The translations under genes were made by a program, and so were the position numbers. A stretch of DNA of 64,000 nucleotides, taken from contig JAVLUZ010000743.1 in the NCBI GenBank assembly GCA_036768485.1, forward strand, positions 308,588-372,587. The letters are read 5' to 3'. The notes beneath the pieces are model-generated. The model had not been told where the DNA came from. It made no database searches and worked only from the letters and a program-made list of their open reading frames with translations. The stretch comes from Mermis nigrescens (taxonomy: Eukaryota; Nematoda; Enoplea; Mermithida; Mermithidae). Shown here in pieces: positions 1 to 11,500 of this stretch; position 1 is the stretch's first letter, and every line of letters begins with the position of its first letter.

Positions 1-172
1 AACTATGAACTGTGGAGTAACATAATTTTGTTTTAAGATTTATATCAGTTTTTGAGGTCATTCTAGCCCGAAAGAGCTCAGTTTTTAATTCCCAACCCCC
101 GATCGGCCGTGCTCAGCACACACGGTCCTGCCGACCCCCAGACCACGACGCTCAAGTGAGGCGATCGCTCAC

Positions 173-311
173 TTGTTATATCGGAGCAATACGTTTGCTT
201 CAAGGTAAACACGTCCAGTTCTGATAATTTATCGCGCGTACCCATAAGTTTGATGTTCTCTGCTTCATTCCACTTTGGTGTCATAGTATACTTTGATTGA
301 TCAACAGCGAA
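173..311 (-). CDS. Astacin metalloprotease, C-terminal catalytic exon (copy A)
   Basis: On the minus strand an acceptor (TTTTTTGCAG) precedes position 311 and a donor (GTGAGC) follows 173, giving a 139-bp exon. It encodes the end of an astacin (M12A zinc endopeptidase) catalytic domain: the TMTPKW segment, matching the family's TIVPK strand, then LSELDVFTLKQTYC, matching the family's 'LSxxDixxlnxxYxC'. It follows in phase 0 from the exon at 3399-3602, which holds the zinc site; the intron between is about 3.1 kb. The matching exon at 48205-48343 has exactly the same length. Substrate and tissue cannot be inferred. Reading past the donor gives only a short unrelated tail. Confidence 0.8.
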
Positions 312-470
312 CTGCAAAAAATATCATAATCGACATTTCGATTCATCGTAGATGACCATCATGCCTGCATTTTATATTAAGTTTGTATTTTCTAATAAAG
401 GAATAAGTAATACGCACACTAGCTTTTAGTGACTTTAACATTAACATAATATTTAAGACCACTTCAGCTC

Positions 471-1224
471 AGTGTTTTTTGTACAAGGTCCGTTTGTACA
501 TGTACGAAGATGATCCCCAAAAGTCTTTGTACATTTTGTACTTGCAAATTTTTGTATACTAAAATACAGTACAGTAGCGATTTTAGTGTGGTACGACAGA
601 GTTTTCGATCTTTGGTAGTGTATTTTAGCTAATTTGTGGGTTTCTGACGCCAAAAATTACTAAAAATTGTCTCAAAACGGCGCGAAGTGCCGAAAAATTT
701 TACATTTATTCATTCTAAATGCAAATTCTGCCATTTTAAATATATATAGGACAAACAATTACTCATTTCGGCGCGAAGCGCCGAAAATTCTTCAAGAATT
801 TTACACTTTTTTACAGTTTTGTCTTCCCAAAAATCTTTGTACATTTTGTACACATAAATTTTTGGGTACTATAATATGGCACAGTAGCGATTCTAGTGTG
901 TTAAAAACAGAGTTGTTCGGCTTTGGGTAATGTATTTTAGCCAATTTCTGGGTCTCTTAGGGCAAAAATCACTAAGAATCGTCTTAAAACGGCGCAATGC
1001 GCCGAAAATTTCGACATTTTTTCTTTTGAAATGCTATTTCTGCCATTATAAAGAACTATAGAACACACAATCACTATTTAGGCGCGAAGCGCCAAAAATT
1101 TTGCGAATTTTAGACCTTTTTTGCAATTTTTGTGTCCCCAAAAATCTTTGTAATATGTACGAAGACGGTCTCGAAAAGTCTTTGTACATCGGGAGAAATC
1201 TTTGCCGAATACAAAAAAACAGTG
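471..1224. mobile_element. Non-autonomous TIR element with ~300-bp internal repeats
   Basis: The 9-bp duplication CTTCAGCTC flanks both sides (462-470 and 1225-1233), and the partner copy near 48500 has the empty site. The ends are short imperfect inverted repeats (AGTGTTTTTTGTAC against its mirrored form). Inside are about 2.3 tandem units of ~300 bp that include palindromes such as GGCGCGAAGCGCC and the phrase TCTTTGTACATTTTGTAC. A second member is at 52492-53226. No coding capacity is seen. Confidence 0.75.
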
Positions 1225-3398
1225 CTTCAGCTCGGGAAAAACTCCCTGGTTGGCCTGTCAGACCAGGCTGACCTCGTGACCTTTACACTATGCTTTTTGT
1301 GCGTGTTTTAGTCACAATCGTTTTGGAAAAAATGAAATCTGAAGTGCTCCCGAGAACGAAAAAATTTTCACCGCTATGCCATCCTGAATATTATTTTTTC
1401 AAACTACAGAAAAATGGTAGTTTTGCTCCAGAGTCTGAAGTTTTAACAACGATTTCTGTCGATTGAGTACGCTATGATGTCAGCAAAATTTTATTAACGA
1501 TGAAATGAATGCGTTTCGTGGTTATGATTGATTTCATTTACGTTTGGTTAAAGGTTTGAAAGTTTCAATCTTTGCTTTAATTTTATGCCTTAGTTTCCTC
1601 GGAAAATTTTCCCTAATCTTTTTCACAGAAAATTTTCCCTAATCCTTTTCAGAAAATATCCCCTAATCTTTTTCAAAGAACCCTCTAACGTAATTAAACG
1701 GTCAGAAATTGATCAAAGCACTCATAAAAATCGATGTTTATCACTTTTTAGCTTTAATCTTTCTACAATCGAAAAATTACCTAATTCTTCTACGGGAAGC
1801 CTTAAAACTTTTTCATAGACACGTCTAGGAATAATATCGCAAAACCTTCACGAACGATTGAAATTAGAATTCCGGAATGTATTAACAAATAATATAATGT
1901 TTTTTATGGTTGCTTAATATTTTTAAGTATTTAATTAGTTTATGTTTTCATTCTGGCGAAAAAATCAATCGTCTTTAAATTTTTCAAACTAATAATTCAT
2001 AAAAGTCGAATTTCTGCGTAAATTCTCGACAATGAAACTAATTATGTACCTAAAAAGAATAGATAATAAGCTTTAAACTAAAACAAGTTACCTAAAATGA
2101 AGTATTTCAGTTTTACTCGAAGCATTCCGATAATTTATCTTACAATTATTAATTATCAAATTATATCATAAAATTAATTTAATTTATAATTTATCGCAGT
2201 TTAGTCGATCTATGACTGACTTCTCTCACAGTAAAGGACTTTAAAAGTTTTAGCGTTACTTTTTCTAGAATAAGCTAAATTATTTTGAGCATTTTGCGTC
2301 CTTTTTTTAGAATCTCAATTTTTTAATTAGAATATTATGCACATTAATTTATATTTTTGACACCTTAAGATAATTTCAGCGATTTTATTTCTACTTTCAA
2401 TTTTCGTTTTATCTTATAAATAAATAAATCTCACGAAGAATTATCAGCTTTTTTAAATTTTTCTTCGGTTTTATATTAAACTTTGTCTGGTTACCCGAAT
2501 TATCGTCGAACTTAACACTATTAATTTTTCGCTTGAAACAGTAATCGAAAACAGGGCCATGTCCATTATTCTAGCCTGTTTCAAACCGCAAAAGTCACAT
2601 TTTTCGAATTTTTGTAGAAAAATAATTACGTCTGTAGCATGTTGTTGCACAAATTTATTGAACGCTTACGCGACCTAGCAAGAACCATAGCCGGATAACA
2701 GCCTGATTCTGGGGGTTCGATAGGGCAAAATCACCAAAAACAGCACCAAAAATGTAAATCTGAGCGGTCCGCCGCATTCCTGCAGAGGTGGTCCAGGCCA
2801 CAGATGCACAACATGGCCGATCTGGGAAGAAGGGATCAGTTGGTCTGGGGACGGTCAAAAATTGAGCTTTTTTGGGCAAACATTACCTCAAAAACTGGTA
2901 TACTCTGCGCTTGGCCTTAATTTTGCTTAATTTTCCTTTAAAAAATCCCCATTTTCCCATTCTTTGGGTCCAGATCCATACGTGCATGTCTGGTCCAGAC
3001 CATAGATGCACAGCATGGCCGAAATAGGGGTCAGCCGGCATGGGGATGGGTCAAGGATTGAGCTCTCTTGGGCCAAAATGACCTCAAGAACTGTAATAAG
3101 CACAAAAATAGCGTCAAAACTACGTTATTAAACAGTCGCTATTAGATTAAGAAGGATTTTGAAGAAATTCAACGAAGTCCATCAATTTTAACCTTCATTT
3201 TGCCCTATTTTACATAAAATTTTCCATTTTTCCATTCTAGGGGTCTAGACCCCCAAACTCCACACCTCGTGTGCATGTCTGGTCCGGAGCCCCATAACTT
3301 CCAGCACACGTGTGTTACGAACCCTTGAAATATGGCTTTTTTGGGACAATTTTCATAGAACAAGTTGATCAATTTTGAAAATTCTACTCGAGCTATAC
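1225..3398 (-). other. Intron sequence of astacin copy A, no gene seen
   Basis: AT-rich sequence between the two astacin exons. It aligns with the same interval in copy B. Short open frames here lack family motifs and are not conserved between copies. Confidence 0.6.
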
Positions 3399-3602
3399 CG
3401 CTTTAGCATGGTATTGCATGATTGATGCGAAATCGTACGGGCCTTGCTTTTCCAGCCCACCATTGTAAATGGCGAAATTTGCCAAATATTCTTTCTCGAT
3501 ATTGTCGAAATGTACGACGATAAAATGGTCCCGGTCTGGCCTCGATTGAGTGTGGGCGAAACCGAGAGAATGCAGAGTTTCGTGCATAATCGTGCCAAAA
3601 TT
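3399..3602 (-). CDS. Astacin metalloprotease, zinc-binding exon (copy A)
   Basis: A 204-bp exon on the minus strand, acceptor TTTTCTTTTCCAG before 3602 and donor GTATAG after 3399, phase 0 at both ends. It encodes the full astacin signature HETLHSLGFAHTQSRPDRD, that is HExxHxxGxxHxxxRxDRD, with three zinc-binding His and the catalytic Glu. The Met-turn SIMQY follows about 50 residues later. The residue after the Met-turn is QYH, where family members and copy B usually have a Gly. The catalytic set looks intact, unlike the copy at 50790-50993. The N-terminal exons would lie at or beyond the assembly gap. Confidence 0.88.
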
Positions 3603-5977
3603 CTGGAAAAGAAAATACGTTCGATCAAAACCGCAAATTTTGTAGCAGAAACATAAAAATATAGTAGAAAAATATCGAGCATTTAAAGTGAGATAAGTAC
3701 AAAAGCCGAATGTTTATCGGGATCGATTAATTTGCTAAGAAAAACTAAGAAAAAATGCTGGTGTAGAATCAGATATCCGACAATTGTAAATCAAATTTAA
3801 TGACTTTTAAAACTTCGGAACGAGATGCAGACAGTTAATCGAATTAAAATTTAAAAATTTCAAGGCTTTAAAAAAGGCGTAAATGAAATGAAATTGCAAA
3901 ATTTAGAAAGATTGTCCTCTTATTTTATTCTACTTAGCCTCAGGCTTTGACAAACACGAGGGACACGCGAATTACTCCTAGAAAAAATTCATTAAACTTA
4001 ATAAAAAGAATTAAAGTTCTGAACAAAGTTATTCGCCTCGTTTTGGCATAGCGCTGTGCAAATTAACTATTCTTTCATCAACAATTTCGAATTTTTAAAT
4101 TTGCTAACTAATAATTGTACGCGTTTTTAAAATTAGAAATAAACATTTTTTCGAATTTCAAGCAGTAATGAATTAGTTTGCCTAAAAACTAAATCCTTAC
4201 TATAGGCAATGATTCCTTTATCCCTGAACATATTTTATTGATTTCATTTCGTAAAGCTTGTAATTTTGTGGTTTATCCATCCGTTCTATCTAATTTCTTT
4301 ACTTATATGAGCAGCAGTCAATTTCTGGGGACCCTCGCGTTCCCGTGTCTTTTTGGAAGTCAAAGGTTCCCGTGCTAGAACGCCGTCCTAGCCAGGCTAA
4401 AATATAATTAGTCTCACTCAACATAGCAAATATTAGTATCATTTTGTGAGATTTCTTCAGCTCTTTTCGAATATGTTTGTCATTTTTCACTAAGTAACTT
4501 TGTAAGGAGTTATAACTAAAAAATGCAACTATAGTTAAGCGTAGGCATGAGGTGGACATGCATAAAATGCGTGCAAATGGTAAATTTTAGTCGACTAAAA
4601 TATCATTTTAGACTGTAGTAGCTGATTAAAAAGTAGAAGCCCGCCAATCTTGTTTCAATCATTGACCAAAACTTTTTTGTAATTTAAGTCTTTACGTGAT
4701 AATCATGAAAATATGCTAATTGTTTAGGATGTATATTTTTATTTACTAGCTTGAACATTTCAAATGATTTAACTAGGGTTAAAATGAGACTAGACAAAGT
4801 TTTGTAGTCATATAAAACATACAACGAAATAAATCACAAAAAAGTGATCGGCTAGGACGCCGTCCTGGTTCACGGGAACGCGAGGGTTAAAAGTCATTGA
4901 AAATCGCAAAGACCGTTCATTAATTTTATCCTGGGTAGGGCTGCGTAGCGCTTTTATAGGATCCCACCCCTTGAAGCCGCTGACCATGCATTGACGGAAA
5001 CCTAATTTTGGGCTTCGGATGGAACAAAAATCGCAAACATTGTTTCAAAAAACAACAAATTATTGTTCAGCGCTTGAATTCTAATAAGGGATTTAACGCA
5101 GATCTAGGGATTCTAAACTTCTCGAGCCCCACGCCCATTTGTGCGCTGCTGACCTTTTTCTGAGAAAAATACTTCGACTCCTTTAAAGAATATTGATTCC
5201 GAAAATTTGAGATATTTGCTGTTTCAGGGTGACCATATTCAATTCCATTTCAGTAATTGAATTTTTTCAAATATAATATTTTATGTTTCTATATTCAAGA
5301 AATGTTTTTGTGTTTAAGAAAGAAGGAAACCGCCAGAGACGTGAAAAATAATGTTTTGAAGCGTATTTATCAGTCATTTTGAAAAGATGGTTCTAACTGG
5401 GTGGCCCTTATTTAATTTTCATGCTGTACATGTATGGTCCGAAACACATGTACAGCATTAGAATTCTGGAGGATCAGGTCAAATAACTTTTAAAAATGGC
5501 CTTCCTGCGCTAAAAATGATGGGTTCACGTCAAAAATACTATTTTTTGACGTTTGGGACAATGCTCGTTCTTTCTTGAACATAAAAACAAAAAATTTTGA
5601 ACAACTTCGGAAAAAATTCGAGTAACTTGAACAACGTTTGAGCCAAAAATGCTGAAAAATGCATTATTTTTACAATTTTTACGGAGAATCGACAGTCTGG
5701 GTGGAGGTCGCACGCCATTTTTGGGAGGGAGCCAGTTGCCATTCTGGGAGGTCAAAACTCCCGTAACTCCTCCTCCCACAGAACACGTATGGTGAGAACC
5801 CCAAGCTATAACGCCCATTTACATGTAAATATACATAAATGTTAAAAGGGTAGGTACTTAAGCAATTATTTGCCCGTTTCCATTTTTTAAACACAAATCG
5901 ATTTATTTGAAAGCACACGTGGGCGTGAGGGTCCGGACCCTGCAATATTTAGCGGACGCTTAAAATCGGCAGACTCC
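3603..5977. other. Intron or flank of astacin copy A
   Basis: No gene recognised. The segment aligns with 50994-54116 and contains the 555-bp element at 4332-4886. Around 5430-5480 lies a short inverted repeat around ACATGTACAGCAT that is shared with the second copy near 53340-53400. Confidence 0.5.
4332..4886. mobile_element. 555-bp MITE with perfect 16-bp TIRs
   Basis: The ends are CCCTCGCGTTCCCGTG and its exact reverse complement CACGGGAACGCGAGGG. A second inner pair (around GACGCCGTCCT) extends the inverted repeat. The homologous position in copy B (near 51660) joins the flanks directly with no insert, so the boundaries are certain. No clear target duplication remains. No coding capacity. 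Confidence 0.8.
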
Positions 5978-6077
5978 NNNNNNNNNNNNNNNNNNNNNNN
6001 NNNNNNNNNNNNNNNNNNNNNNNNNNNNNNNNNNNNNNNNNNNNNNNNNNNNNNNNNNNNNNNNNNNNNNNNNNNNN
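5978..6077. other. Assembly gap, 100 N
   Basis: Exactly 100 N. The astacin duplication ends at its left edge and an unrelated repeat starts at its right edge, so the true length and even the adjacency are uncertain. Confidence 1.
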
Positions 6078-6174
6078 TTTAAGTTACTGCATCAGAAAGG
6101 AAATTGACTTATTCCATATTAAATTTTTACGTAAATTTCAAATCTTCTCTTTAGAATTTTTGTAGCACGTCAAG

Positions 6175-7580
6175 TTTTAATTAAATTATTTTTAAATAAT
6201 TCATTTAAATCTGATTTATTTATTCCAACTAATTGATTAACTTCATTTAGAGATTTCTAGTCCACCTCAATTCGCTGCTTTTAAGCTCATCAGAAATTCA
6301 TGACTTGCTCAAAAATAACTAATTATACAATTAGTATGAATGCCATACGCGTGAACACAAATTGTCGGTAATTTCGTGAAGAAATATAAATGGATCATGT
6401 TCTTCCGGTTTCAGTCGGCGATATCGCTGATATCGTCGTTTCAACGATCTCGCTGATGTCGCCAATTTTATAGGCGATATTGCTGACATCGCCACCAAAA
6501 AATCGGGAAAATCGGGCACTCTGTGAAGCAGGGAAAAACAGTCGGCAATGTAGCCGACTTTTACTCCTGAAGCGGGCTGTACTGATTTTAAATTTTGTCA
6601 TTTTTTCATTCTTTAGATTTTGTTTATTTTATTGATTTTTCTACTTATGTTACTCATTTTATAGGATTTATAGATTTCTAATTCTAAAAAGGCTTATAGT
6701 CCATTATTTTCTCATTTTGCAAAGCAAGCCATATGTCAAAAAGTGGTCTTTACGAAGGTATGAATGAATGAAAATAGCATAGGTACAATAAAGTTAATAC
6801 AGAAACTTTAAAATTTTGTCGCCTACATTTGATTTTAAAAGGTTTACAACTTTGGCGATACGTGTAACATAAGATTATAAGATTTAAATCACGTTTTTCA
6901 AGCCATCCTACATACTTTCGCTCTCATTGCGAGCCATTCCTACTCATCAATGTGTGCCATGGCAAAAGAAAACCTTAGGTACCTGCCTACTTATAACACT
7001 GTCACATATATTGTCTGTATCGCCAAGTAACGCCTTAGCGTATAGGTACTTTCTTTATTATACTTGGGCACCCCAAAATATGTCCTGCCCACAACTTTTA
7101 AGGATTAGTTCTCGCCTGCCTGCGTATGTTAGTACCTTGCCTTAATTTTCTATGCCATTTCTAGATTGGTTGTCCGGATTCGGATCCTTATTCGCTTAAT
7201 GAACAAATAATTCGCATTTTTTTAATTCAGATTGATGATTTCTTTTAAAAGAATAAGTGTTGTATTATTTATTCCAGAAGCGGAATGCACTCCTTCTGAA
7301 AGCCGCAGAATATACGTACTTCGATTCTTGAGTTGCTCAAAGAAGGTCTGATTTTTTTAGCAGATCCTTATGTTTTTTACGCGCTAAACGACTTAGTGCT
7401 CTTCTCTTACATCGTTAATAATTAGCTTTTTAAATTATATTAGTCGTAATTAATTCTAGTGTTTTTGCCTCAATCTGAGATTGACAATTGCAGAATCCTG
7501 ACGAATTTGTTCTTCATAACTGCCTCGCAGCTGACCATAATCACTTCATTAGATAAAATTGGCGATTCAATAAGCGCATT
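6175..7580. repeat. Host repeat, left part, target of the Polinton insertion
   Basis: This stretch and 28783-29150 are the two halves of one repeat that also occurs uninterrupted at 35405-37378. It has a subterminal zone rich in CGGCGATATCG-type units (6410-6590), also seen inverted near 30170-30330. No convincing protein gene; the short open frames carry no motifs. Confidence 0.85.
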
Positions 7581-8059
7581 AGTAGTAAGGAGACCCCGCT
7601 CCGCGCATGAATTTAGGGGGGGCCACACGTTATAACATTGGACGATTCTCCCGAGCTTTCCTATTTGGGGGCGCCATGCGAGTGACCGCCTTTGGCTACC
7701 CTCGCTTTTCCATGTGGGAAATTTCCCCAGGGAGAAAATTTTTTTTAAAGTCTTTCAGTAGTAGTATACCCTGGGTCCCTAGATAGATTTTTATTTTTTA
7801 TAACAAGAAATCAATGATAATAATCAATTATAATGAACATTGCCAGACATGCCCGGAATTATGTGGGACTAGTCACCCAGGCTGGGGGAGGGGGCGCCCG
7901 CCCAGGGCCAGGGGCCCAGGGCCAGGGAGTGGGAAAGTACGGGTGATCGCCTTCGGCTACCCCCGCTTATATTTATAGATTTGAAAAAAGTCGCCCGAGC
8001 TAGGAATCGAACCACCGACCTAAGCGTTTGAAGATTAGCCACTTAACCACTGTGCGATT
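7581..8059. repeat. Left terminal inverted repeat of outer Polinton
   Basis: It matches the reverse complement of 28308-28782 along its whole length with scattered differences. It holds a near-palindrome CACGTTATAACATTGG about 45 bp from the end (7625-7641), GC-rich blocks, an outward-pointing TATAAATA (7970-7977, minus strand) and, at its inner edge, a tRNA-like module. Confidence 0.95.
7984..8059 (-). other. tRNA-like Pol III module, left outer TIR
   Basis: On the minus strand: A box TCGCACAGTGG (8047-8057, 10 of 11 to TRGYNNARNGG), B box GGTTCGATTCC (8003-8013, perfect) and a run of six T (7984-7989), the order and spacing of a tRNA gene. The acceptor and T stems do not pair well, so a working tRNA is unlikely. 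It points toward the element end and finishes within the TIR. Confidence 0.5.
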
Positions 8060-8162
8060 CTGCTTGTTAGTGAGAATCTAAGTACTATCTCATAACGCTA
8101 TCAGACATTATAAATGTGCCCGAACATGTCCGGGCGTGCCCGGGCCTGTACAGACCCCCCTG

Positions 8163-8320
8163 AAGTCTATAAATATGAAAAATTTTCCTTAAAATCGTAA
8201 CCCGGCTGGAAAGAAATCAAACTCACCCGAATAGAAATCAAAGTCTATAAATAATGAGAATTTTCTGCTAAAAATTGTCACTCCGACTAGAAAGAAATCA
8301 AAGTCACCCGACTAGAAAGA
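8163..8320 (+). promoter_or_regulatory. Duplicated promoter-like unit upstream of the polymerase region
   Basis: Two imperfect ~80-bp units, each with GTCTATAAAT(A) (TATAAATA at 8168-8175 and 8246-8253) followed by GAAAGAAATCAAA-type sequence. The nearer box is 88 nt before the ATG at 8334, longer than the 32-48 nt seen at other genes of the element. A third partial unit lies at 8290-8320. Confidence 0.5.
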
Positions 8321-8333
8321 AAATTATTTCAAA

Positions 8334-8585
8334 ATGAAATCCAACATAAGTATGACACCAACACGTAAGCTGCACACTTGCACAACATGTAACAAAACAT
8401 TCACACGATCTAACAAGTTAAAGGAGCATGAGGAATCTGTGCACATAGGTGCAAGGTATCGCTGCCCTTCATGTGCATCACTTTTTAGGCTTCCTAGAAA
8501 GCTTTGTGCGCATTTTGAGACTAAGCACGTAGAAAAAAGTGCATGTATTGTAACTCATCAGATCTTTTCTCAGACACTCATATGA
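8334..8585 (+). CDS. C2H2 zinc-finger ORF, probably the frameshifted N-terminus of PolB
   Basis: 83 residues with two C2H2 fingers: C16-C19-H32-H37 and C44-C47-H60-H65. It overlaps the polymerase frame by 43 nt in a different frame. At the overlap is a run of six A (8533-8538). In the polymerase frame a Cys/His-rich finger-like motif appears just after the run, as if a third finger continued the series. I therefore think the fingers were once the N-terminus of the polymerase and a one-base indel (genuine or an assembly error) separated them. A separate small zinc-finger protein is the alternative. Confidence 0.65.
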   Translation: MKSNISMTPTRKLHTCTTCNKTFTRSNKLKEHEESVHIGARYRCPSCASLFRLPRKLCAHFETKHVEKSACIVTHQIFSQTLI

Positions 8586-11500
8586 AAGCATGCTTACTAG
8601 TAAAAGCAAATCCAGGACCCAAATTAGAAAAAGTTGAGCCCGTTCAGACTACAGTTATGCCTGAGGACAGTTTTCTTCCAGAAAATTTGTCCAACTACCC
8701 TGATGATATTAGGGAGGAAGTCAGGAAGTACTGGAATTTGATACGTACAACTAAAAGCATAAATGATGTGCTAGATCACGCCTATAATTATCGCTGGGGA
8801 ACCGGTAATTACTTAGATATGCTAAGTGATATTTTCAATATTGAAAAAGAGGCATTCCGCGTGGATGCAGCATTAGGTTGTATTTTGAAAAATCGCGAAA
8901 CTGGTGTAAGCAATTACTGGTATGCATGCCAAAATAATTTTACCCTTCTTGGAAAGCCAGTTCTTATCAGAAACAGTGATGATGTGAAAAATTTGGCAGA
9001 AAAGCTTGAAGAAATGGATATTGAGGAAAAATTCAGCCGCCCAGATACAAAATGGGGACTTCAGGCTATAACAAATGTAGAATTTTTTGTAACTCCTCAG
9101 AAAAATTTTGTTGCTGGTTGCACTGATATTTCACTTCCGATAGAAGTAACAAATCAAAGGCATACATTGCACATGACACAAGATAGCAACAGACACAAGT
9201 TTAATGACAATCTCTGCTTTTTCCGTTGCTTAGCACAATGTCTTTTTGGAAATTTTGAACCGGATGCAGTTTATAGACTTTTTGTACAGTATTGTCAAAA
9301 TAAAAATATTCAAGCAAACACTGAAAATTTTGAAGGAGTTCCATATACTGATTTGGAAAAAATAGAAAAATGGTTCGAAGTAGATATTCAGTGTTTTCAT
9401 ATCGATGCTGATAAGCAAACAGCTGTTTGTTGGAAAAACGTGATTAGGAAATATGACAAACTGTTAAATTTAGATATTTCAATGACTGCTTCTGATCAGG
9501 CACACTATAGCTATATCATAAATCTCGATCAGTATGCAAAGCGATACCTGTGTATCATGTGCAGCAGATTATTCAAAAAGTCTGAATACTTAAATGAGCA
9601 TGCTAAACATCATTGTAATCAGGGTGAGACAAAGCACAAATTTCCAGGTGGAGTGTTTCAACTGAAGAAAACTGTTTTTGAAGAACTGGCTGATCTCGAC
9701 ATTCCAATAGAAAATCATTTCTGTCCTTATCTGGCTGTATATGACTTTGAGGCAATTTTAATTAAAAAAGAAGTTAAAGGTTCAGATAAACTACAGTTTA
9801 TAACACAGCATCAACCCATTTCATGTGCAGTAAATACAAATGTGCCAGGATTTGAACCAACATGTTTCATAAATGAGGATCCTGATCAACTGATCATACA
9901 GTTACTACAGCATCTTGAAAAAATTCAGCAGGCGCAAAGCGCCCTACTCTTACCATACTTTCAAGATATCTTTAAAGCCCTCAATCAGAAGATTCAAAAT
10001 CAGATCGCCTACATTAAGGAACATGAAGAAAGGGATGTAAGGCGTGAAAAAGGGTTCCTGAATCATTTGAATTTACTGAGAATTAAATTACACAGGTACT
10101 GCACTCAGTTAACTTGCCTTGGCTTCAACTCAGGCAAGTATGACCTGAATTTAATTAAACGCAACTTGTTCCCAGCACTCATACAGCAAGTGCGTAAGGA
10201 TCCTCAAAATAATAAATGGCCAAAAGCCATTCTGAGAAATGGCACAACACTCTGCCTATCTACACATCTTCTCAAATTTCTAGACATCAGTACCTATGTA
10301 GCCCCAGGTTTTAGCTTAGATGCATTTATGAAAGCATATAAAGCAAGCCTTGTCAAAGCGAAATTCCCTTATGAATATTTAGATTCTTTTCATAAGTTAT
10401 CTGAATCCAAGTTGCCTCCTCCTGAAGCATTTTACAGCACCTTAAAAGAAGAATGCATAAGCATGGAAGATTACAAACAATGTCAAATTTACTGGAAACA
10501 ATACAATATGAGAACTTTAAAGGATTACCTCATATTTTACAATCTAAGAGATGTTGAACCTTTCTTAGAAGCTTGTATAACTATGGCCCAGCTGTACTGG
10601 GACAGATTTAGAATTGATATTTTTAGAGAGGCAATGTCACTTCCGGGCATCACAGAACGCTACCTTTTCAAAAATATTCCAGAAACCCAATTTGCGCTCT
10701 TTGCATCCTACTCTAAAGATGTATACTATACTCTTAAATCAAGCATGAGAGGGGGCCTTTCTATGGTCATGACACGCCTTGCGATAAAAGATAAAACATA
10801 TATCCGCAACAATCCCAGCAAACCAGTTAAAGCAATAGTTGGCCTCGATTTTAATGCACTATATTTATGGGCACAATCTATGGACACGCCAGTAGGCTAT
10901 TTTGATCATTGGCTTCCTGAGAAAAATGATAAATTTCATAAAATCTCTTCTGCCAAGCCAGTATCAATTGAATTTTTGGAATATGAAAGTCAAAGGATAA
11001 ATCATTTAATACAGCATTTAGGGAATGGAAAAGAAAAAGTTGTGGGCCCTAGATGCTTACCAGTTGATGGCTTTTGTACTGAAACAAATACAGTCTATGA
11101 GTTTTATGGCTGTTTCTGGCATGGCCACAATTGCTTAGCAGGCACCCGAAACAAAGACATCGATCCAGAGGAGGCCCAAAACTGGATTAAGGAGAAGGAA
11201 GCTTACATAAAATCATTGGGATACAATCTCATTACTATATGGGAGTGTCAATGGCATGAGCTACGTACAGAATATCTAAAAACCCAAAACGTTAGACATT
11301 TTTATTCAAAAAATTGGGTTAGCACTAAGGAAATGATTCAGGCTATTCTTGATGGATCTGTTTTTGGCTTTGCCAAAGTAGATATTTCAACTCCTGATCA
11401 TTTAAAAGACCTTTATGCTGATTTTCCACCAATTATAAAGCATGCTGAAATTAGTAGGGAAGACATTGGGTCTCTCATGAAAGAGTATGCTGAAAAAATG

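Larger units (their letters stand above)
1..5977. repeat. Segmental duplication, copy A (partner 48017-54116)
   Basis: This segment aligns in the same orientation with 48017-54116, from the left window edge up to the run of N. Both contain the same two astacin exons on the minus strand and the same intron sequence. The copies differ by transposon insertions: copy A has insertions at 471-1224 and 4332-4886 that copy B lacks, and copy B has others. The match stops at the gap, so the exon found at 54218-54435 in copy B has no visible partner here. Confidence 0.9.

Noticed and set aside
7984..8059. A functional tRNA (for example Sec, suppressor or Leu) in the outer TIR
   Set aside because: Apparent anticodons depend on how the loops are aligned and differ between the two TIRs; acceptor and T stems do not pair. 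Only the Pol III promoter pattern is supportable.
8525..8545. Programmed -1 ribosomal frameshift linking zinc fingers to polymerase
   Set aside because: The A-run is not in the X XXY YYZ register for the upstream frame, and no clear downstream stem is visible. A one-base indel is simpler, though not excluded.
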